Shown: positions 24,301 through 31,744 of the stretch, in pieces
How the letters are laid out: every line of letters begins with the position of its first letter
Position numbering within the stretch: position 1 is the first letter of the stretch
NCBI RefSeq assembly: GCF_029784135.1
Contig: NC_073745.1
Location: forward strand, 63,326,218 to 63,390,217
Source of the DNA: Toxorhynchites rutilus septentrionalis
Lineage: Eukaryota; Arthropoda; Insecta; Diptera; Culicidae
DNA: 64,000 nt
Direction: 5' to 3'
Program-made: the position numbers and the translations under genes
The notes under the pieces: generated by a model
What the model saw: only the letters and a program-made list of their open reading frames with translations
Databases searched by the model: none
What the model was told of the DNA's origin: nothing

Positions 24301-27300
24301 TGCAGGTGTGCCCCAAGGAAGTATCCTTGGGCCCATCCTGTACAACATTTATACTGCGGACATCCCATCGCTTCCCGGTGATGGGATATTGTCCCAATTT
24401 GCCGATGACACTGCGATTTTGTTTCAAGGTCGCGTAATCGGTGCTCTGACTCGCAAATTGCAGGGTGGGCTGGATGCCCTAACAGGGTATTATACCAGTT
24501 GGAAAATTGTTATCAATGCGGTGAAGACTCTGGCTATTCTATTCCCGCATTCGAGATCTCGTAGACTTGTTCCGTCTGATAATGTAAGAATTCGGTTCGG
24601 TGACTCACTTATCGAATGGTCCAGAGAAGTGATCTACTTAGGACTCACTCTAGACAGTTATCTGATTTTTAGGTCTCACGTTTATAAAATTGTCACGAAA
24701 TGTAATATTCTGCTCCGGTCGTTGTATTCGTTGATTGGCAGAAATTCTAAACTTTGTCTGAAGAATCAGATGGCTGTCTATAAACAGATCATTTATCCTG
24801 CAATTGAAAATGCAGTTCCAGTCTGGAGTGGCTGTGCCCGGACACACAAACTGAAACGCCAGCGCATTCAGAACAAGTTCCTCAAGATAATTCTGAATCT
24901 GCCCCTCTGGACGAGAACAACAGAGGTTCACGAAAGAGCCTGCCTGGATACCCTGGAAGTGAATTTCCACAAATATATTCAAAAATTTGGAGAGAGGTGC
25001 TCCTATTCCGAACATTTGATTGTCCGGAATCTGTACAGTAATTTCATAGGTTTAGGTTAAGGATAGGTTAAGTAGGTAGTTTGTATTAAAAATTAAAAAA
25101 GAAATAGAAATGTCTAACATTAAAATAATAAAAAAAAATCAAATAAAACGAGCATTTAATAATGCAATTTATTAAGCTAGAATTAAGATGCAAAGCATAA
25201 GCTGTTCACATAACTTGTAAGAACTTTGTACAAAACAAAAACAAAATGAAATAAATATATATTTATGTAAAAAAATGGACTATGGACTCTATGGACTATG
25301 GACTAAACTCTTGGAGTGTTTTCGACGAGAAAGCAAACATATTCTGGGAGAATAGAATTTTTAAGCTGCGTGTAAGATGGGGAATGATTGTGAAACAAAA
25401 CTATGCATGTAAAATTGAATAAATGTATGTCTACATATAGAAATGATGCTTTTGTTTCTCCAAAAAATCGGCTCAAGCTTTCCAGACAATCCAATATGAA
25501 CTATCCTGATTTCTTCCTGATATTTATATTCATTCTTCCTGATTTTTGAAAATTTGAGTTGGCAACCCTGCTTGCAGGGATCTCCACAGGGTAAACAATT
25601 GATCATCAAACAACTCAACAGCTCAAAGCAGGCTCAATGATCTTCCACAAATCTATTGCAGATAGACGTCGGAAAGGATCTGAATCATAGGGGAACCGCG
25701 TGTAAGACGGACAGTGGGGGTATAATTGACAGGTGGTTGATTTGTATAGTTGCATTAGGAATTTCAAATTTCTGTTGACGGGAACCCCTTCTACATGCTA
25801 TTCTATAATATTTAAACCATCATATGACAATGAACACTGATCAAAAATGGAATAGGGAAACAAAAACCGAAAATCAAACATGATTCCACGTGTTGATGTA
25901 ATTTTTGCGGCTTTGATATTACCCATTTTGAGTGGTTTAATTACAAAATTGAATTCGCTGATGGTTTCATTTTGTGAGTTGACAGAGAAGCGATATTAGG
26001 TATGTACGGAAAAATAAATTCATTCGTAAGTGGTAAATTTAAATTATTGAAATAATTGCACTGGTGGGGTTGAAATAGACAGTCACATCCAAGGTAAAAT
26101 TCAATGCATGATGGAAAGTGAAGGGAAGAATATTCAACTCATTTTTATATTGCTTTGTCTTTTTGTGCTATTTTAGTTACTAGACACACAAACACTGAGA
26201 GAGAGCGAAAACATGGAAAACATCGAAAAACACATTTTTATGAAACATTTGGCCTATTATTTCGAAAACCAGTACCGTTCTGAATCATATTTCGGACGCT
26301 TAAGGCATAGGATGCAGAAAACAGATCTAAACTTTCTGCACAGATATTATTTGGTTGATATTTTTAATAAATTAGTTCAATATACTTTTAAGCTTTCTAC
26401 TTTGGTATCTATTTGATTGAAAACATAAAAAAAATCATCGAATAAAATGCTTTTCAAATGAAGCGAATAAGAATCAAACTTCGGACACTAAATCAAATTT
26501 CGGACAGATTGAATTCAAATTTACGACACTTTATTTTGTAATTTTTTGGACGAAAATTACATTACACTTGATTATATTTTATATACAACTGTGAAACACT
26601 TACCAAGCAAACTGTTAACAATGATGAGAACTTATGAAACAAGGATAAATTTAAATATTTATGAAAGGGTAAATTCTACGTGCTCACGCTAAGGAAACGT
26701 CAAACATTGCATTAAGCATTTCAAGATATTAGAACAAAGTGTTCGAAATATGATGTTGTCCGAAATATGATTCAGAACGGTATATTGAACTGTAAGAAAC
26801 TGCTTTTAAGTTCTGGAAAACATAAGTTTCTAAAAATATAATCGTAGTTCTTCTTAACATGTCCGCCTTACCCCTATTTCCCCTAATTTTTCAGACGTCG
26901 CTTAAGATTCCGATAACAAGACTGCATTTGAAATCATGGGTAGCAATCGGTTGTGTGGTGAACTCTCAAGATCGAAATAGCCATTAAAACTTTTCTCAAT
27001 TTCACTGAACGACGTTAAGAGTGTGTAGAATCACAGTAAGCATATTTGTAATTAGGATAAGTTCACTGCTTTACATCATGGCGTCCCCTGAACAAGCGTA
27101 TCGCGAACCGGTTCTGCAATGGAAATTCCGGACTATTCGCTCAATTGTCGATTTATCTCAGTCCTGAAATGATTTGGAGAACGTCCGTGGCAGAAAAACA
27201 AAGGCAGCTGATCTGAAAACTCGGTTGAAAAAGAGGATCTTTTCAAACGGAATCTAGAGACGCAACAGGTTGCCAAAGTTTGCCTATGTTCAGGCTGACC

Positions 27301-30300
27301 AAACGTACCGTTTTTTCGACCATTCAGGATTGTCCCGTCTTTTTATCAATTTGTACAGAAAATGTATCTGTAATGCTGCCCTGTTGTACCACGATTAATT
27401 TGGAACCCCATGCCTCAGACTGCTTCTCATCAGAGATTAGTTGATCCGAATGATGAAGAAGGGAGCAGCTTACAGTCATAGTACACTGGAGTCGTTTTTT
27501 ACGCGGGGGATTTGTTCCGCGTAAATTCCAAAATCCGTGTAAAAATAAACCGGGTAGTTTTTCAAATCCGTGTAACAATCTAACAAACAGTGAATTATTA
27601 GTTTAAAATGCCACCCATATTCTAACAATTGATTTACTGAATTTTTTGCATACTACAATCATGATATCTGTATCTCCTTTTTGTTTCTCAGCTACTAATC
27701 AGTGATACAATACAAACTTATTTGATGAAGAGTCACATCATTTAGCATATTGAATTTTTACGCGGTTGATACGTGCCGCTTAAATTTCGAAATCAGCTTA
27801 AAAAACAGCGTAAATTCCGAAATCCGCGTGAATCCCAAAAACCGGGTAAAAAAGCCACGCAAAAGTAAAAGAAAACCGCGCATAAAAAAAACCCCGTAAA
27901 AAGCTGCTTCAGTGTACTCTGACGAATCCAATGGAAAGCACTCCACTGGGAAACGTCGTTGACCGCAAGATTGAGACCTCGCAAAACTTCCAGGCTACGT
28001 TTTTGTCAACACGATAAGGTTATGATCGTATGAAAATCGTTCAGCTTGGTAAATTGTACAAAAACTGCCTGAGCGATCACGGGACTGCATCGTGTAAGTT
28101 CTAAATTCGATACGATGTCTAATAGTATCAAGAACGTCACCATCCACTATTACATGCGGTTCGGTCAAGAATTGTTATGAACACTTATCGTCACGTCCAA
28201 GGCGAGATAATGTTCCGGATTATTCCCATGGCACTGCGATGGAAATGCTTGCGTTTTTGGATGAAGAAGCATCGATAATATTGGTGGAACGGACGACATC
28301 TCACTGGCCTGGGGTAGCAAAAGTTCATGAGCCCCTGACCCGGACACCTGGACAGCTGACGTTACACGGAACGAGGGGTATTCGCCGAAGCAGAATCTGC
28401 GGGTATCCTCCATCGGCAGTACAAACGGTGACTAGAAAGCCGAAGCCAAAACGGAATTTTGTCGAGTATCACAAAGATGTTTCCAACGAAGACCTGCACA
28501 ACTTACTGGGGCAGCAGTACGTAGTGGAGGAATCAGAAATGGCCGAGTCGAAAGAAGAAGATACAACGGCTCGTGTTGGTGACTGTTTCGAAACCGGGAT
28601 GCTGCTGAAAACTGAAGAGCTGAAGTTATCCAACAGTTACCCGATGGCGGTACGCCGAATGACACCAAAGTTTTTTGACAACGTACGAATGCAGATTGTG
28701 GAGTATCTTCAAAAGGGATACGCGCATATAACGAGCTGGCTAATTTGACTAAAGGGTCATCGTGGTTCCTCCCAATAAATGTTGTACGAAAAAGCCTGAG
28801 AAAATGCGAGTGGTCTGGCGGTCGATGGCGTTTCTTCAAATTTACAGCCGTTTCCGCTAGAGGCCTCTCGGATACGGAGGAGATTTCAGCGAAACCGGCA
28901 AACCGATAAAAAGTTTCCATATGTACCGAATGAGAGGCAAAGAAAGATGTAGACTTTCAGCATCGAAAGCGTTCATAACGTTGTGGTTCACATGCTACTC
29001 CGTACGCTTAGTGCTATCCGAAGCAGGGTTCTCTCGTTCTCGTTTATGTCATGGGGAAATTGGGGGAAATGACTGAGGATCATATTTGAACAAACGAAAG
29101 GGAGTTATTCAGAGAAACGTTCAATCGGCAAACATTGCTCCGAACATTCGTTATGTACACATTATGATCGATAGCCAAATTATTAGACTTGAAACATTGA
29201 TCAGAGACTCCTTTTTCGGGAATGGCAATGTATAGCATCACTTTTTTGCTTAAAATTAGATATTTTTCCCTGTTGGGTGGGAACCGCTACGTCCATTGTT
29301 TTGAACTATTCTGCTCATGATTGTATAGGTGACGTAAGCGAAATGCATAAAATCGATGCTTAATATGCAAACAAACATTTGTTGGTCGATAACATTTGAG
29401 CAATTTTGAAAAAACGTTTTCGAATAATTACAGATTGAACGCATAACTGACGTAGTTGCATACAGGTTTCATACATTGTTGGAACAACAACCAATTACCA
29501 GTTTTTTTATACTACAAGGTTAATCTACATATGAACCAAATTCTTTGCAGAGTCCAAACAAGCCTTTTATGATAGTGTCCTGTTAGTATTTTCTTATAGA
29601 TGAATATAAGAACAATTGAACGCTCCTCATATAATTATTATTATCTGTTCTCTGCCCTGCAATGAATGTAGAGAAGCAATCTGTTTCTATATGTTGTAAT
29701 GATTCAAATTTGCACTTGTATTTACATGCAGATTTGAAAGGTAGGTAGAGAAAAAATATTGTATCTCAGCATTGTTACTTATCAAATACGAAAATATATC
29801 AGTTGTTAGCATTGTAGCTCATCAAATTCGACATCGAATCATGCAATGTACTGAGCATTTCATATCCAGTCTACGATTTGACGATTTAACCACAGCTATA
29901 TGAAAATTTTACTGAAAATTCAACAATTGATTTGCGACCATTGGTTTTGAATATTTAACTCAAGTTCAATGAATCACAACGATAACATTTTTTACACTTA
30001 TTTCAAATTTTTTTTTGCTAATTAAATACAAAAAGTTTCAATCAATTTAAATCTCTGACAGATCAATACATTTGGCATGCTCCTGACGGTGACGTTTTGA
30101 CTATTATCGTTACTATAAATATTAATGCTACAGACAAAGCAAACTGGTGCTTACGTCAAGCTATGCGAACAAATGTCCATTGAAGCGATTGATTGTCCGC
30201 ATAAATTGGCGTAAGCATTTTCCAAATTGGAAAAAATACGTTTTAACTCACAAAATCTGCTAGGCCCTCTTTTTATAAACTGGACAGATAATTTCATTAG

Positions 30301-31368
30301 AAATTTATATGGTTATGCTTTTGGGTCAAAAAACAGCAAATATGCGTTTTCATAAAACTAATGGTGTTGGTGATTACGTCACCTATGCCAACATGGGCAG
30401 TATTGTGGTATTGAGGTAAATAATATTCAAACTGACGAGAAAAAGTAGCGTAATCTTTGGTCCCTGAAATAATATCGATCATCCTCGGGGATGTTTTGAC
30501 TTCGGAAGAGGTAAGTAACTTTCGTCATCCAAAACGAAAAATATCCGGACCCAGCATTCTGCGACTTCGGTATTTTACCATCGAAACTTTTTCGTCAGTA
30601 CATTCCGCTGCTATTGACTTCTTTCTGCACTTTATTCCAACGCTTTTCCCGGCAAAGCCTTGGGTAAGCCAGATATAGCTAGTCTACATGGAGAAAAATT
30701 TGGATGAATGGATATTTTGTTTTCTGAACAAGCAAAGGTTTTTCATCTCCACAAAAAGGGCTGTCATTTCCTTACACCTAATATGCCAAATGATTCAGAA
30801 TGATGCTGTTTATATGATTCTTAATGAAGTGCAAATATGAACGAGATATTTATCAAGAACATAACAAAAATAAAATAATAAAAAACACAAAACTACCTTG
30901 ACCATAAGTAACATTCGGCTGGTTATATACTATATTTACTAGAAACTCCAATTTTCCCTCTCGGGAACCATCTAATGACGCATTAACCGCATAATTGTGG
31001 ATCCCCTCCGTTTCATCGGAGGGATGGCGAAATGAACCCCTCCCGCTCCCCAATTATCTACACACCATCGTTTCGCCAACTTACCACCCACTTGCTACTG
31101 GCTCAACTGGGGGGCTCGACACTTTGTCGACAGCACAACGATCGCTCGAGTGTGTGTATGCGTGTTGGCGACAGAAGACGTAAGAAAAAAAAACACCCGC
31201 TGCTTACCTTGGGCAGCTTGGGGGAACCTCCGTCGTTTGCAACCGGTTGTCGACGACTTGCGGGAATTTTTCTATCATAACAGCTCCGTGCAGCACGTGC
31301 ACCAGGGCACATAGCGCGAACAGGGTATGACGCAGTGCACCCCGAACTGGTTCAGCCGCGTTGGACAT
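352..31368 (-). CDS. Treh: Trehalase, membrane-anchored type, seven coding exons
   Basis: Alpha,alpha-trehalase (GH37) hydrolyses trehalose, the main haemolymph sugar of insects, to two glucoses. Exons join as 31368-31208, 20418-20067, 20006-19875, 19813-18842, 3333-3210, 557-464 and 382-352, all with GT/AG borders and matching phases, for 1866 nt or about 621 residues, the usual family length. In order I see a signal peptide (about 1-30), [19 protein letters not shown] (about 52-70), signature 1 at about 189-203, [10 protein letters not shown] with the likely catalytic Asp at about 342, signature 2 at about 485-494, the second catalytic Glu at about 538, GGGGEY at about 549-554, and a hydrophobic segment [16 protein letters not shown] near the end. 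The GH37 residue assignment rests on known E. coli TreA (D312, E496); the 15-residue gap from that Glu to the GGGGEY Glu is conserved here. Family members usually read ESGWDF, so the Met is unusual. Confidence 0.94.
464..557 (-). CDS. Treh: Trehalase exon 6 (membrane-anchor segment)
   Basis: Acceptor AATGACAG|AT at 557 restores phase 1 from exon 5 (G|AT = Asp), giving [18 protein letters not shown] followed by [15 protein letters not shown] hydrophobic stretch at the very C-terminus fits a transmembrane anchor or GPI signal, as in Tre-2 type enzymes. Reading through the donor at 464 meets TGA 460-462 at once, so a version ending here is also possible. Linkage to exon 5 is inferred from phase and composition, not from transcripts. 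Confidence 0.75.
595..1907 (-). mobile_element. ITmD37E-type Tc1/mariner element, copy 1
   Basis: A 1313-bp element flanked by TA (593-594 and 1908-1909). The inverted ends begin AAAGGGTGTGTCACATC and continue with a near-match through the CATCACGGAAAAA region. It encodes one transposase on the minus strand. Copy 2 at 55663-56325 shares ends and coding sequence almost base for base, so activity was recent. It lies inside trehalase intron 5, beside exon 6. Confidence 0.95.
723..1796 (-). pseudogene. ITmD37E transposase with one nonsense codon
   Basis: The HTH part ([20 protein letters not shown]) and the catalytic part are in one frame but interrupted by TAA at 1563-1565. First Asp in [12 protein letters not shown], second in [13 protein letters not shown], Glu in [10 protein letters not shown] count 37 residues between the second Asp and the Glu, the DD37E signature of the mosquito ITmD37E family. 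The N-terminus is disturbed: comparison with copy 2 ([14 protein letters not shown]) shows a partial duplication of a TGTGCACTCATTTC block near 1690-1735 that shifts the natural start. The catalytic core itself is undamaged. Confidence 0.92.
1910..3209. other. Remainder of trehalase intron 5, no gene seen
   Basis: Apart from the ITmD37E copy, this intron is AT-rich with homopolymers. The reading frames at 2101-2373 and 2659-3161 have low-complexity, cysteine/histidine-rich translations and no homology I recognise. A CA-rich patch lies near 2960-3000. Confidence 0.6.
3210..3333 (-). CDS. Treh: Trehalase exon 5 (GGGGEY block)
   Basis: Acceptor CCTATTTCAG|TAC at 3333. It reads [20 protein letters not shown], then [21 protein letters not shown], the conserved C-terminal block of trehalases, and continues exon 4 exactly in phase. 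The donor is ACAACAG|GTTCGA, a weak +3 to +6 context. If it is not used, translation adds GSNQ and stops at TAG 3196-3198, giving a soluble enzyme. The plus-strand frame 3142-3342 is its antisense shadow. Confidence 0.93.
3796..4532 (+). mobile_element. Internally deleted mariner element
   Basis: 737 bp with inverted ends CGAGG(A)GTCACTATTTATAT-like at both sides and flanking TA (3794-3795, 4533-4534). It is nested in the Tc1-like element's 3' part. The size is about half that of a full mariner because the catalytic middle is missing. Confidence 0.9.
3971..4486 (+). pseudogene. Mariner transposase, catalytic core deleted
   Basis: The 171-codon frame starts [19 protein letters not shown] and keeps both HTH motifs ([30 protein letters not shown]) and the WIPHNLT linker (family usually WVPH). 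After an A-run at 4361-4373 the frame shifts; in the next frame the sequence matches the normal mariner C-terminus ([15 protein letters not shown]). The DD34D catalytic region between them is absent, so the product could at most bind DNA. Confidence 0.88.
4605..5479 (-). pseudogene. Decayed Tc1-like transposase
   Basis: The N-terminus at 5479 reads [18 protein letters not shown] with a paired-type HTH region ([18 protein letters not shown]), broken by a stop. The catalytic half shows [16 protein letters not shown] at about 4880 and, in another frame, [14 protein letters not shown] near 4660, the third acidic block of Tc1 transposases. Several frameshifts and stops make it non-functional. Confidence 0.85.
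5520..6980. mobile_element. Tandem-repeat element (family A), long copy
   Basis: Left end GTCACAGGAGGGTTGTGTCC, right end ...GACGTAATCCTACGTC. GACGTAGGATT near the left and AATCCTACGTC at the right form an 11-bp inverted pair. A copy with the same ends but a shorter body is at 61150-61854. It holds three units of a roughly 93-bp repeat (6430-6690). No coding capacity; presumed non-autonomous and of unknown class. Confidence 0.7.
6430..6690. repeat. ~93-bp tandem repeats, about 3 units
   Basis: Units carry TTTGCAATG, GATTTCCCCAGG, CAGCTTGG and CTCTGTTAGGGAACACAT. The same unit recurs at 16110-16370, 44330-44480 and 61265-61570, in all cases about 94 bp. The reading frames across it repeat themselves and are not genes. 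Confidence 0.85.
7470..7800 (+). mobile_element. RTE-like LINE fragment
   Basis: Broken frames read a basic region followed by EMCRK and GILTNE...[11 protein letters not shown], the stretch just upstream of the reverse transcriptase in RTE/JAM1-type LINEs. Several stops; no RT motifs follow. It is in trehalase intron 4. Confidence 0.5.
8214..8750 (-). pseudogene. Same LINE, ORF2 C-terminal end
   Basis: On the far side of the SINE two frames continue ORF2: [20 protein letters not shown] with [10 protein letters not shown], then after a shift [20 protein letters not shown] and WNSLPNNLT ending in TAA near 8214. This RHST...F...WNSLP block is the usual C-terminus of CR1/Jockey-group ORF2 proteins. 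Confidence 0.8.
8765..9036 (+). mobile_element. tRNA-derived SINE, copy 1
   Basis: The tRNA-like head GGCGCCAGTGGTTGTATGGT has an A-box region (TGGTTAGCGT) and a B box (GGGTTCAATCC), then a body of about 200 bp and a 20-A tail. A 13-bp target duplication AAAACTAAAGTTG flanks it (8752-8764 and 9037-9049). A second copy is at 42276-42541. Confidence 0.93.
9046..10784 (-). pseudogene. LINE ORF2: linker and reverse transcriptase
   Basis: The upstream frame (337 codons) has the pre-RT region with [12 protein letters not shown] and [15 protein letters not shown] one-base shift near 9830 moves to the RT frame: [65 protein letters not shown] and FADDVQIYY (catalytic ADD). The RT then runs into the SINE. 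Apart from the shift the RT core reads cleanly, so the copy is fairly young. Confidence 0.85.
11092..12489 (+). CDS. LINE ORF1 protein, PHD finger plus zinc knuckles
   Basis: Intact 465-codon frame; I prefer [10 protein letters not shown] at 11092 over the upstream in-frame ATG at 11023, whose extension is a hydrophobic run. Residues 4-60 give a Cys4-His-Cys3 PHD pattern (CGVC, CVGNC, HRRC, CNEC). A coiled-coil-like region follows (about 70-150), then an RNA-binding-like middle. Near the end are [27 protein letters not shown] and a third CX2C...HX5C knuckle. Such proteins bind the LINE RNA. The frame is undamaged while ORF2 is broken. Confidence 0.88.
   Translation: MDECGVCKDGIVISDDPVSCVGNCGARMHRRCTNLTKAAVKLINDNVNILFKCNECLSASKSEPHDLVVDISLLKEEMKKLNFISETITNIRDTVALQINSALEKAKHVLETSLNTALQEHMNKLESSVARIVEKNILNKKHEIESQNIVAMNRKRIVERDTRSESDFNPRRKIKIMSNSNDKPILIETKNDEVFHTTDTLSFANVVSRNPKISEKRKAGSVIVVKPVESIQSNDSTRNEIKKKLDPKIHNVRSFRNGKEGSIIIECATVEKCSSIKSDIESKLGEKYKAVVPKPLKPKVKILGMSDRYSSVVFIDLLKSQNENIGIGDVNVVVIYENPRFKYNKYNVVLEVDSKSFKNLISAEKVNIGWDRCPVVETFNVIRCFKCGEFGHISKNCLNDEKCSKCSKQHSTSECSSISTECVNCRKMNKERKLNLDVGHPAYSTDCPVYRNIIEKRKSIIRYEQ
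12515..15208 (+). pseudogene. LINE ORF2: endonuclease and reverse transcriptase
   Basis: The endonuclease begins near [13 protein letters not shown] with LVFLTETHI; a nonsense TAA at 12904-12906 precedes [13 protein letters not shown] in the same frame. Around 13100 a deletion removes the rest of the endonuclease. The RT frame 13844-15115 is long: [57 protein letters not shown] and [10 protein letters not shown] last shift near 15105 separates the end ([10 protein letters not shown]...FKRHC...), stop at 15208. At least four lesions; not functional. Confidence 0.88.
15216..16100. other. No gene recognised
   Basis: The frame at 15319-15597 is lysine-rich at its start and has no recognisable motif; I take it as chance. 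The rest is AT-rich intron 4 sequence. Confidence 0.5.
16105..16375. repeat. ~94-bp tandem repeats of family A
   Basis: Three diverged units with GATTTCTCCAGGCACCTTGG and GTGTTAGGGAA(G/A)CATAT, spacing 94 bp between TTTGCAA landmarks at 16207 and 16301. It is detached from the family A ends seen elsewhere. Confidence 0.75.
16390..17020. other. No gene recognised
   Basis: Mixed-composition intron sequence with no long frame, inverted ends or known domain that I can see. Confidence 0.5.
17024..17390 (-). mobile_element. Helitron-like 3' end fragment
   Basis: Read on the minus strand it finishes ...ACGAAGTTCGTTGGGTCAG then CTAGT, with an ACGAA/TTCGT mini-palindrome just before the end. The interior (AACATGTTTCTC..., ACACAATTCT...) matches the fragment at 33647-33890, and the terminal 150 bp matches the 3' end of the element at 22122-23183. 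Confidence 0.65.
17785..17912 (+). mobile_element. R1-like LINE reverse transcriptase scrap
   Basis: The frame reads [15 protein letters not shown] then [18 protein letters not shown] with one shift, the [10 protein letters not shown] block found in R1/LOA-type reverse transcriptases. Only about 40 residues survive. A repeated TTCCCTGGTTAACA phrase (17693 and 17777) precedes it. Confidence 0.55.
17913..18745 (+). pseudogene. Diverged ITmD37E-like transposon remnant
   Basis: The N-terminus reads [19 protein letters not shown] and the HTH linker GQNGYSIS...VRDVAEN. The catalytic half gives [16 protein letters not shown], then [20 protein letters not shown] and LKQHRA, then in the next frame [18 protein letters not shown], each aligned with copy 1. 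Stops and shifts are frequent and the Glu end is missing; it stops about 100 bp from trehalase exon 4. It is clearly older than the other two copies. Confidence 0.8.
18842..19813 (-). CDS. Treh: Trehalase exon 4 (main catalytic exon)
   Basis: A 324-codon exon between CCCTAAG|ACG and GAG AAG|GTAAGT. It carries [23 protein letters not shown] (general-acid Asp), the (alpha/alpha)6-barrel helices and signature 2 [10 protein letters not shown]. The catalytic Glu codon is the second-last codon before the donor. No frame damage is visible, and the third positions are GC-rich compared with the surrounding introns. Confidence 0.96.
19875..20006 (-). CDS. Treh: Trehalase exon 3 (signature 1)
   Basis: Forty-four codons in phase 0, bounded by TTTTTCAG|ATT and TCG|GTAAAT. 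Contains [15 protein letters not shown], which fits the PROSITE trehalase signature 1; its first Arg corresponds to one of the substrate-binding arginines known in the family. The flanking introns are only 60 and 61 bp. Confidence 0.96.
20067..20418 (-). CDS. Treh: Trehalase exon 2
   Basis: Acceptor TTCTCCCCCACAG|C at 20418 and donor GCG|GTGAGT at 20067. Encodes the conserved [15 protein letters not shown] start of the GH37 domain, then [13 protein letters not shown] and the helical region up to [12 protein letters not shown]. Plus-strand reading frames across this stretch are antisense shadows. Confidence 0.95.
20590..20720 (+). promoter_or_regulatory. Promoter-like fragment (histone-type, uncertain)
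   Basis: CACATAAAAGGG followed about 35 bp later by CAGCCAGTCATTGTCATTGG resembles an insect TATA/initiator promoter. A related phrase CAACCAGTCATCATCGGCGG occurs at 50210. No coding sequence follows in either place. It may be a retroposed or decayed histone-unit piece. Confidence 0.3.
20752..21033. mobile_element. MITE with TA duplication
   Basis: 282 bp between TA dinucleotides (20750-20751, 21034-21035). Inverted ends GGGGGGTATTCTAGTG and AGAGGGTATTCTAGTG match at 14 of 16 bases. Non-coding. Confidence 0.7.
21036..22120. other. No gene recognised (trehalase intron 1)
   Basis: AT-rich. The minus-strand frame at 21100-21561 is low complexity and unassigned. A stretch with CTGATATCCTGACA and TTCCTGAT-like phrases near 21360-21450 resembles 25500-25570 and may be a decayed repeat. 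Confidence 0.5.
22122..23183 (+). mobile_element. Non-autonomous Helitron-like element with minisatellite
   Basis: The 5' end TCTATATATATAAAAATGG follows an A; the 3' end ...CCGGGACAGCTAGT precedes a T, as expected for Helitron insertion between A and T without target duplication. Between them lie six units of a roughly 140-bp repeat. No Rep/helicase coding. The 3' 150 bp is shared with fragments at 17024 and 33647. Confidence 0.8.
22270..23030 (+). repeat. Six ~140-bp tandem units
   Basis: Each unit has an AGGGGGGGCTGCCATACAAA block, GAAACACAAATTTCTGCATT, ACTCGAGAATTAATCAAGC, TTTGGCATGTGGAGGTTTTA and TTAGACACTCC. Landmarks fall near 22280, 22425, 22567, 22710, 22847 and 22988. The minus-strand frames here repeat with the unit and are artefacts. 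Confidence 0.88.
23480..25272 (+). mobile_element. Jockey-clade LINE, 5' truncated
   Basis: The ORF2 RT and C-terminus are followed by an A-rich 3' UTR ending in GTAAAAAA at about 25272. TATGGACT phrases occur at both borders (23513 and 25276-25300) and may be the target duplication, expanded on the 3' side. Confidence 0.85.
23535..25060 (+). pseudogene. Jockey-type reverse transcriptase
   Basis: Two frames. The first, ending at TGA 24166-24168, has [59 protein letters not shown] and [11 protein letters not shown], where TGA replaces an expected Trp (VWHDGL). After a shift, the second (24275-25060) has [29 protein letters not shown], the [10 protein letters not shown] segment and the C-terminus [12 protein letters not shown]. 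About three lesions in total; catalytic ADD kept. Confidence 0.88.
25275..26270. other. No gene recognised
   Basis: AT-rich intron sequence. 25690-25730 (CGCGTGTAAGACGGACAGTG) and 26870 (GTCCGCCTTACCCC) are loosely complementary and may mark an old repeat. No convincing coding frame. Confidence 0.45.
26275..26780. mobile_element. Tc1/mariner-type MITE with 23-bp perfect ends
   Basis: Inverted ends beginning CCGTTCTGAATCATATTTCG match perfectly over 23 bp, with TA at 26273-26274 and 26781-26782. It is 506 bp and non-coding. Family B repeats end in a similar TACCGTTTTG...TTCCGAAC phrase, so the two may be related. Confidence 0.88.
27484..27914. mobile_element. MITE with internal ACGCGG/CCGCGT repeats
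   Basis: Inverted ends CACTGGAGTCGTTTTTTACG versus CACTGAAGCAGCTTTTTACG, with TA at 27482-27483 and 27915-27916. Short phrases such as AAATCCGCGTAAA recur inside in both orientations. Non-coding. Confidence 0.72.
28239..28748 (+). CDS. Unidentified 169-codon ORF (probably a relic)
   Basis: A frame with balanced codon use: [31 protein letters not shown], an acidic patch ([14 protein letters not shown]) and [20 protein letters not shown]. It sits sense-reversed to trehalase within intron 1. Short open stretches in neighbouring frames upstream (27078 onward, [15 protein letters not shown]) suggest a broken longer gene. I do not recognise it; a pseudogene or transposon accessory ORF is most likely. 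Confidence 0.35.
   Translation: MEMLAFLDEEASIILVERTTSHWPGVAKVHEPLTRTPGQLTLHGTRGIRRSRICGYPPSAVQTVTRKPKPKRNFVEYHKDVSNEDLHNLLGQQYVVEESEMAESKEEDTTARVGDCFETGMLLKTEELKLSNSYPMAVRRMTPKFFDNVRMQIVEYLQKGYAHITSWLI
28800..30900. other. No gene recognised
   Basis: AT-rich intron 1 sequence. GTGACGTAAGCG at 29330 and GATTACGTCACC at 30373 are inverted versions of a TGACGT core, perhaps ends of an old element of about 1.2 kb. The frame at 30457-30678 lacks motifs. Confidence 0.4.
31208..31368 (-). CDS. Treh: Trehalase exon 1 (signal peptide)
   Basis: Starts at ATG 31368 in the context CACAATG. It encodes a short polar N-region, the hydrophobic run [16 protein letters not shown], then [21 protein letters not shown]. 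It ends in AAG|GTAAGC with two bases left over, completed by the first C of exon 2 to give Ser. Secretion or ER entry is inferred from this leader. Confidence 0.9.
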
Positions 31369-31699
31369 TGTGGCGTTTTTTTGTTGTTGTCGTTTGTTTT
31401 GCTATTTTTTGCACACTATCGCTACCGCGAATTTGTTTCTTTTTGCGGCGTTTTATGTACACACACTAGTTTTTTTTTTTTTTGTTAAGTATCCTTCAAC
31501 TGTGTCTCTGCTGTTTTGTTTTTGCCTTACACTTAGTTTCTCCGATTACTATTATTACTATTTGTATAACACAGTACACTAGAAGCGAATATCACCGGTG
31601 TGAATGACTAGATTTGTTTCTGGTCTTACGAAGGGAGAGCTTCACGGTGATTTGTGCATGATTTCAGTCGTGGATTGCATTTGCGTGCCGATCGATTAA

Positions 31700-31740
31700 G
31701 ACTGCTGGGTGTCAACAGCTGCTAGGGTGTTTTATACGAA
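31700..31740 (-). promoter_or_regulatory. Putative trehalase core promoter (TATA box)
   Basis: On the minus strand TATAAAA occupies 31736-31730, and a CAGT initiator-like tetramer lies about 30 bp downstream near 31702. This would give a 5' UTR of about 330 nt ending at the ATG at 31368. No splice acceptor is evident between the two. Confidence 0.5.
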
Positions 31741-31744
31741 AGCC

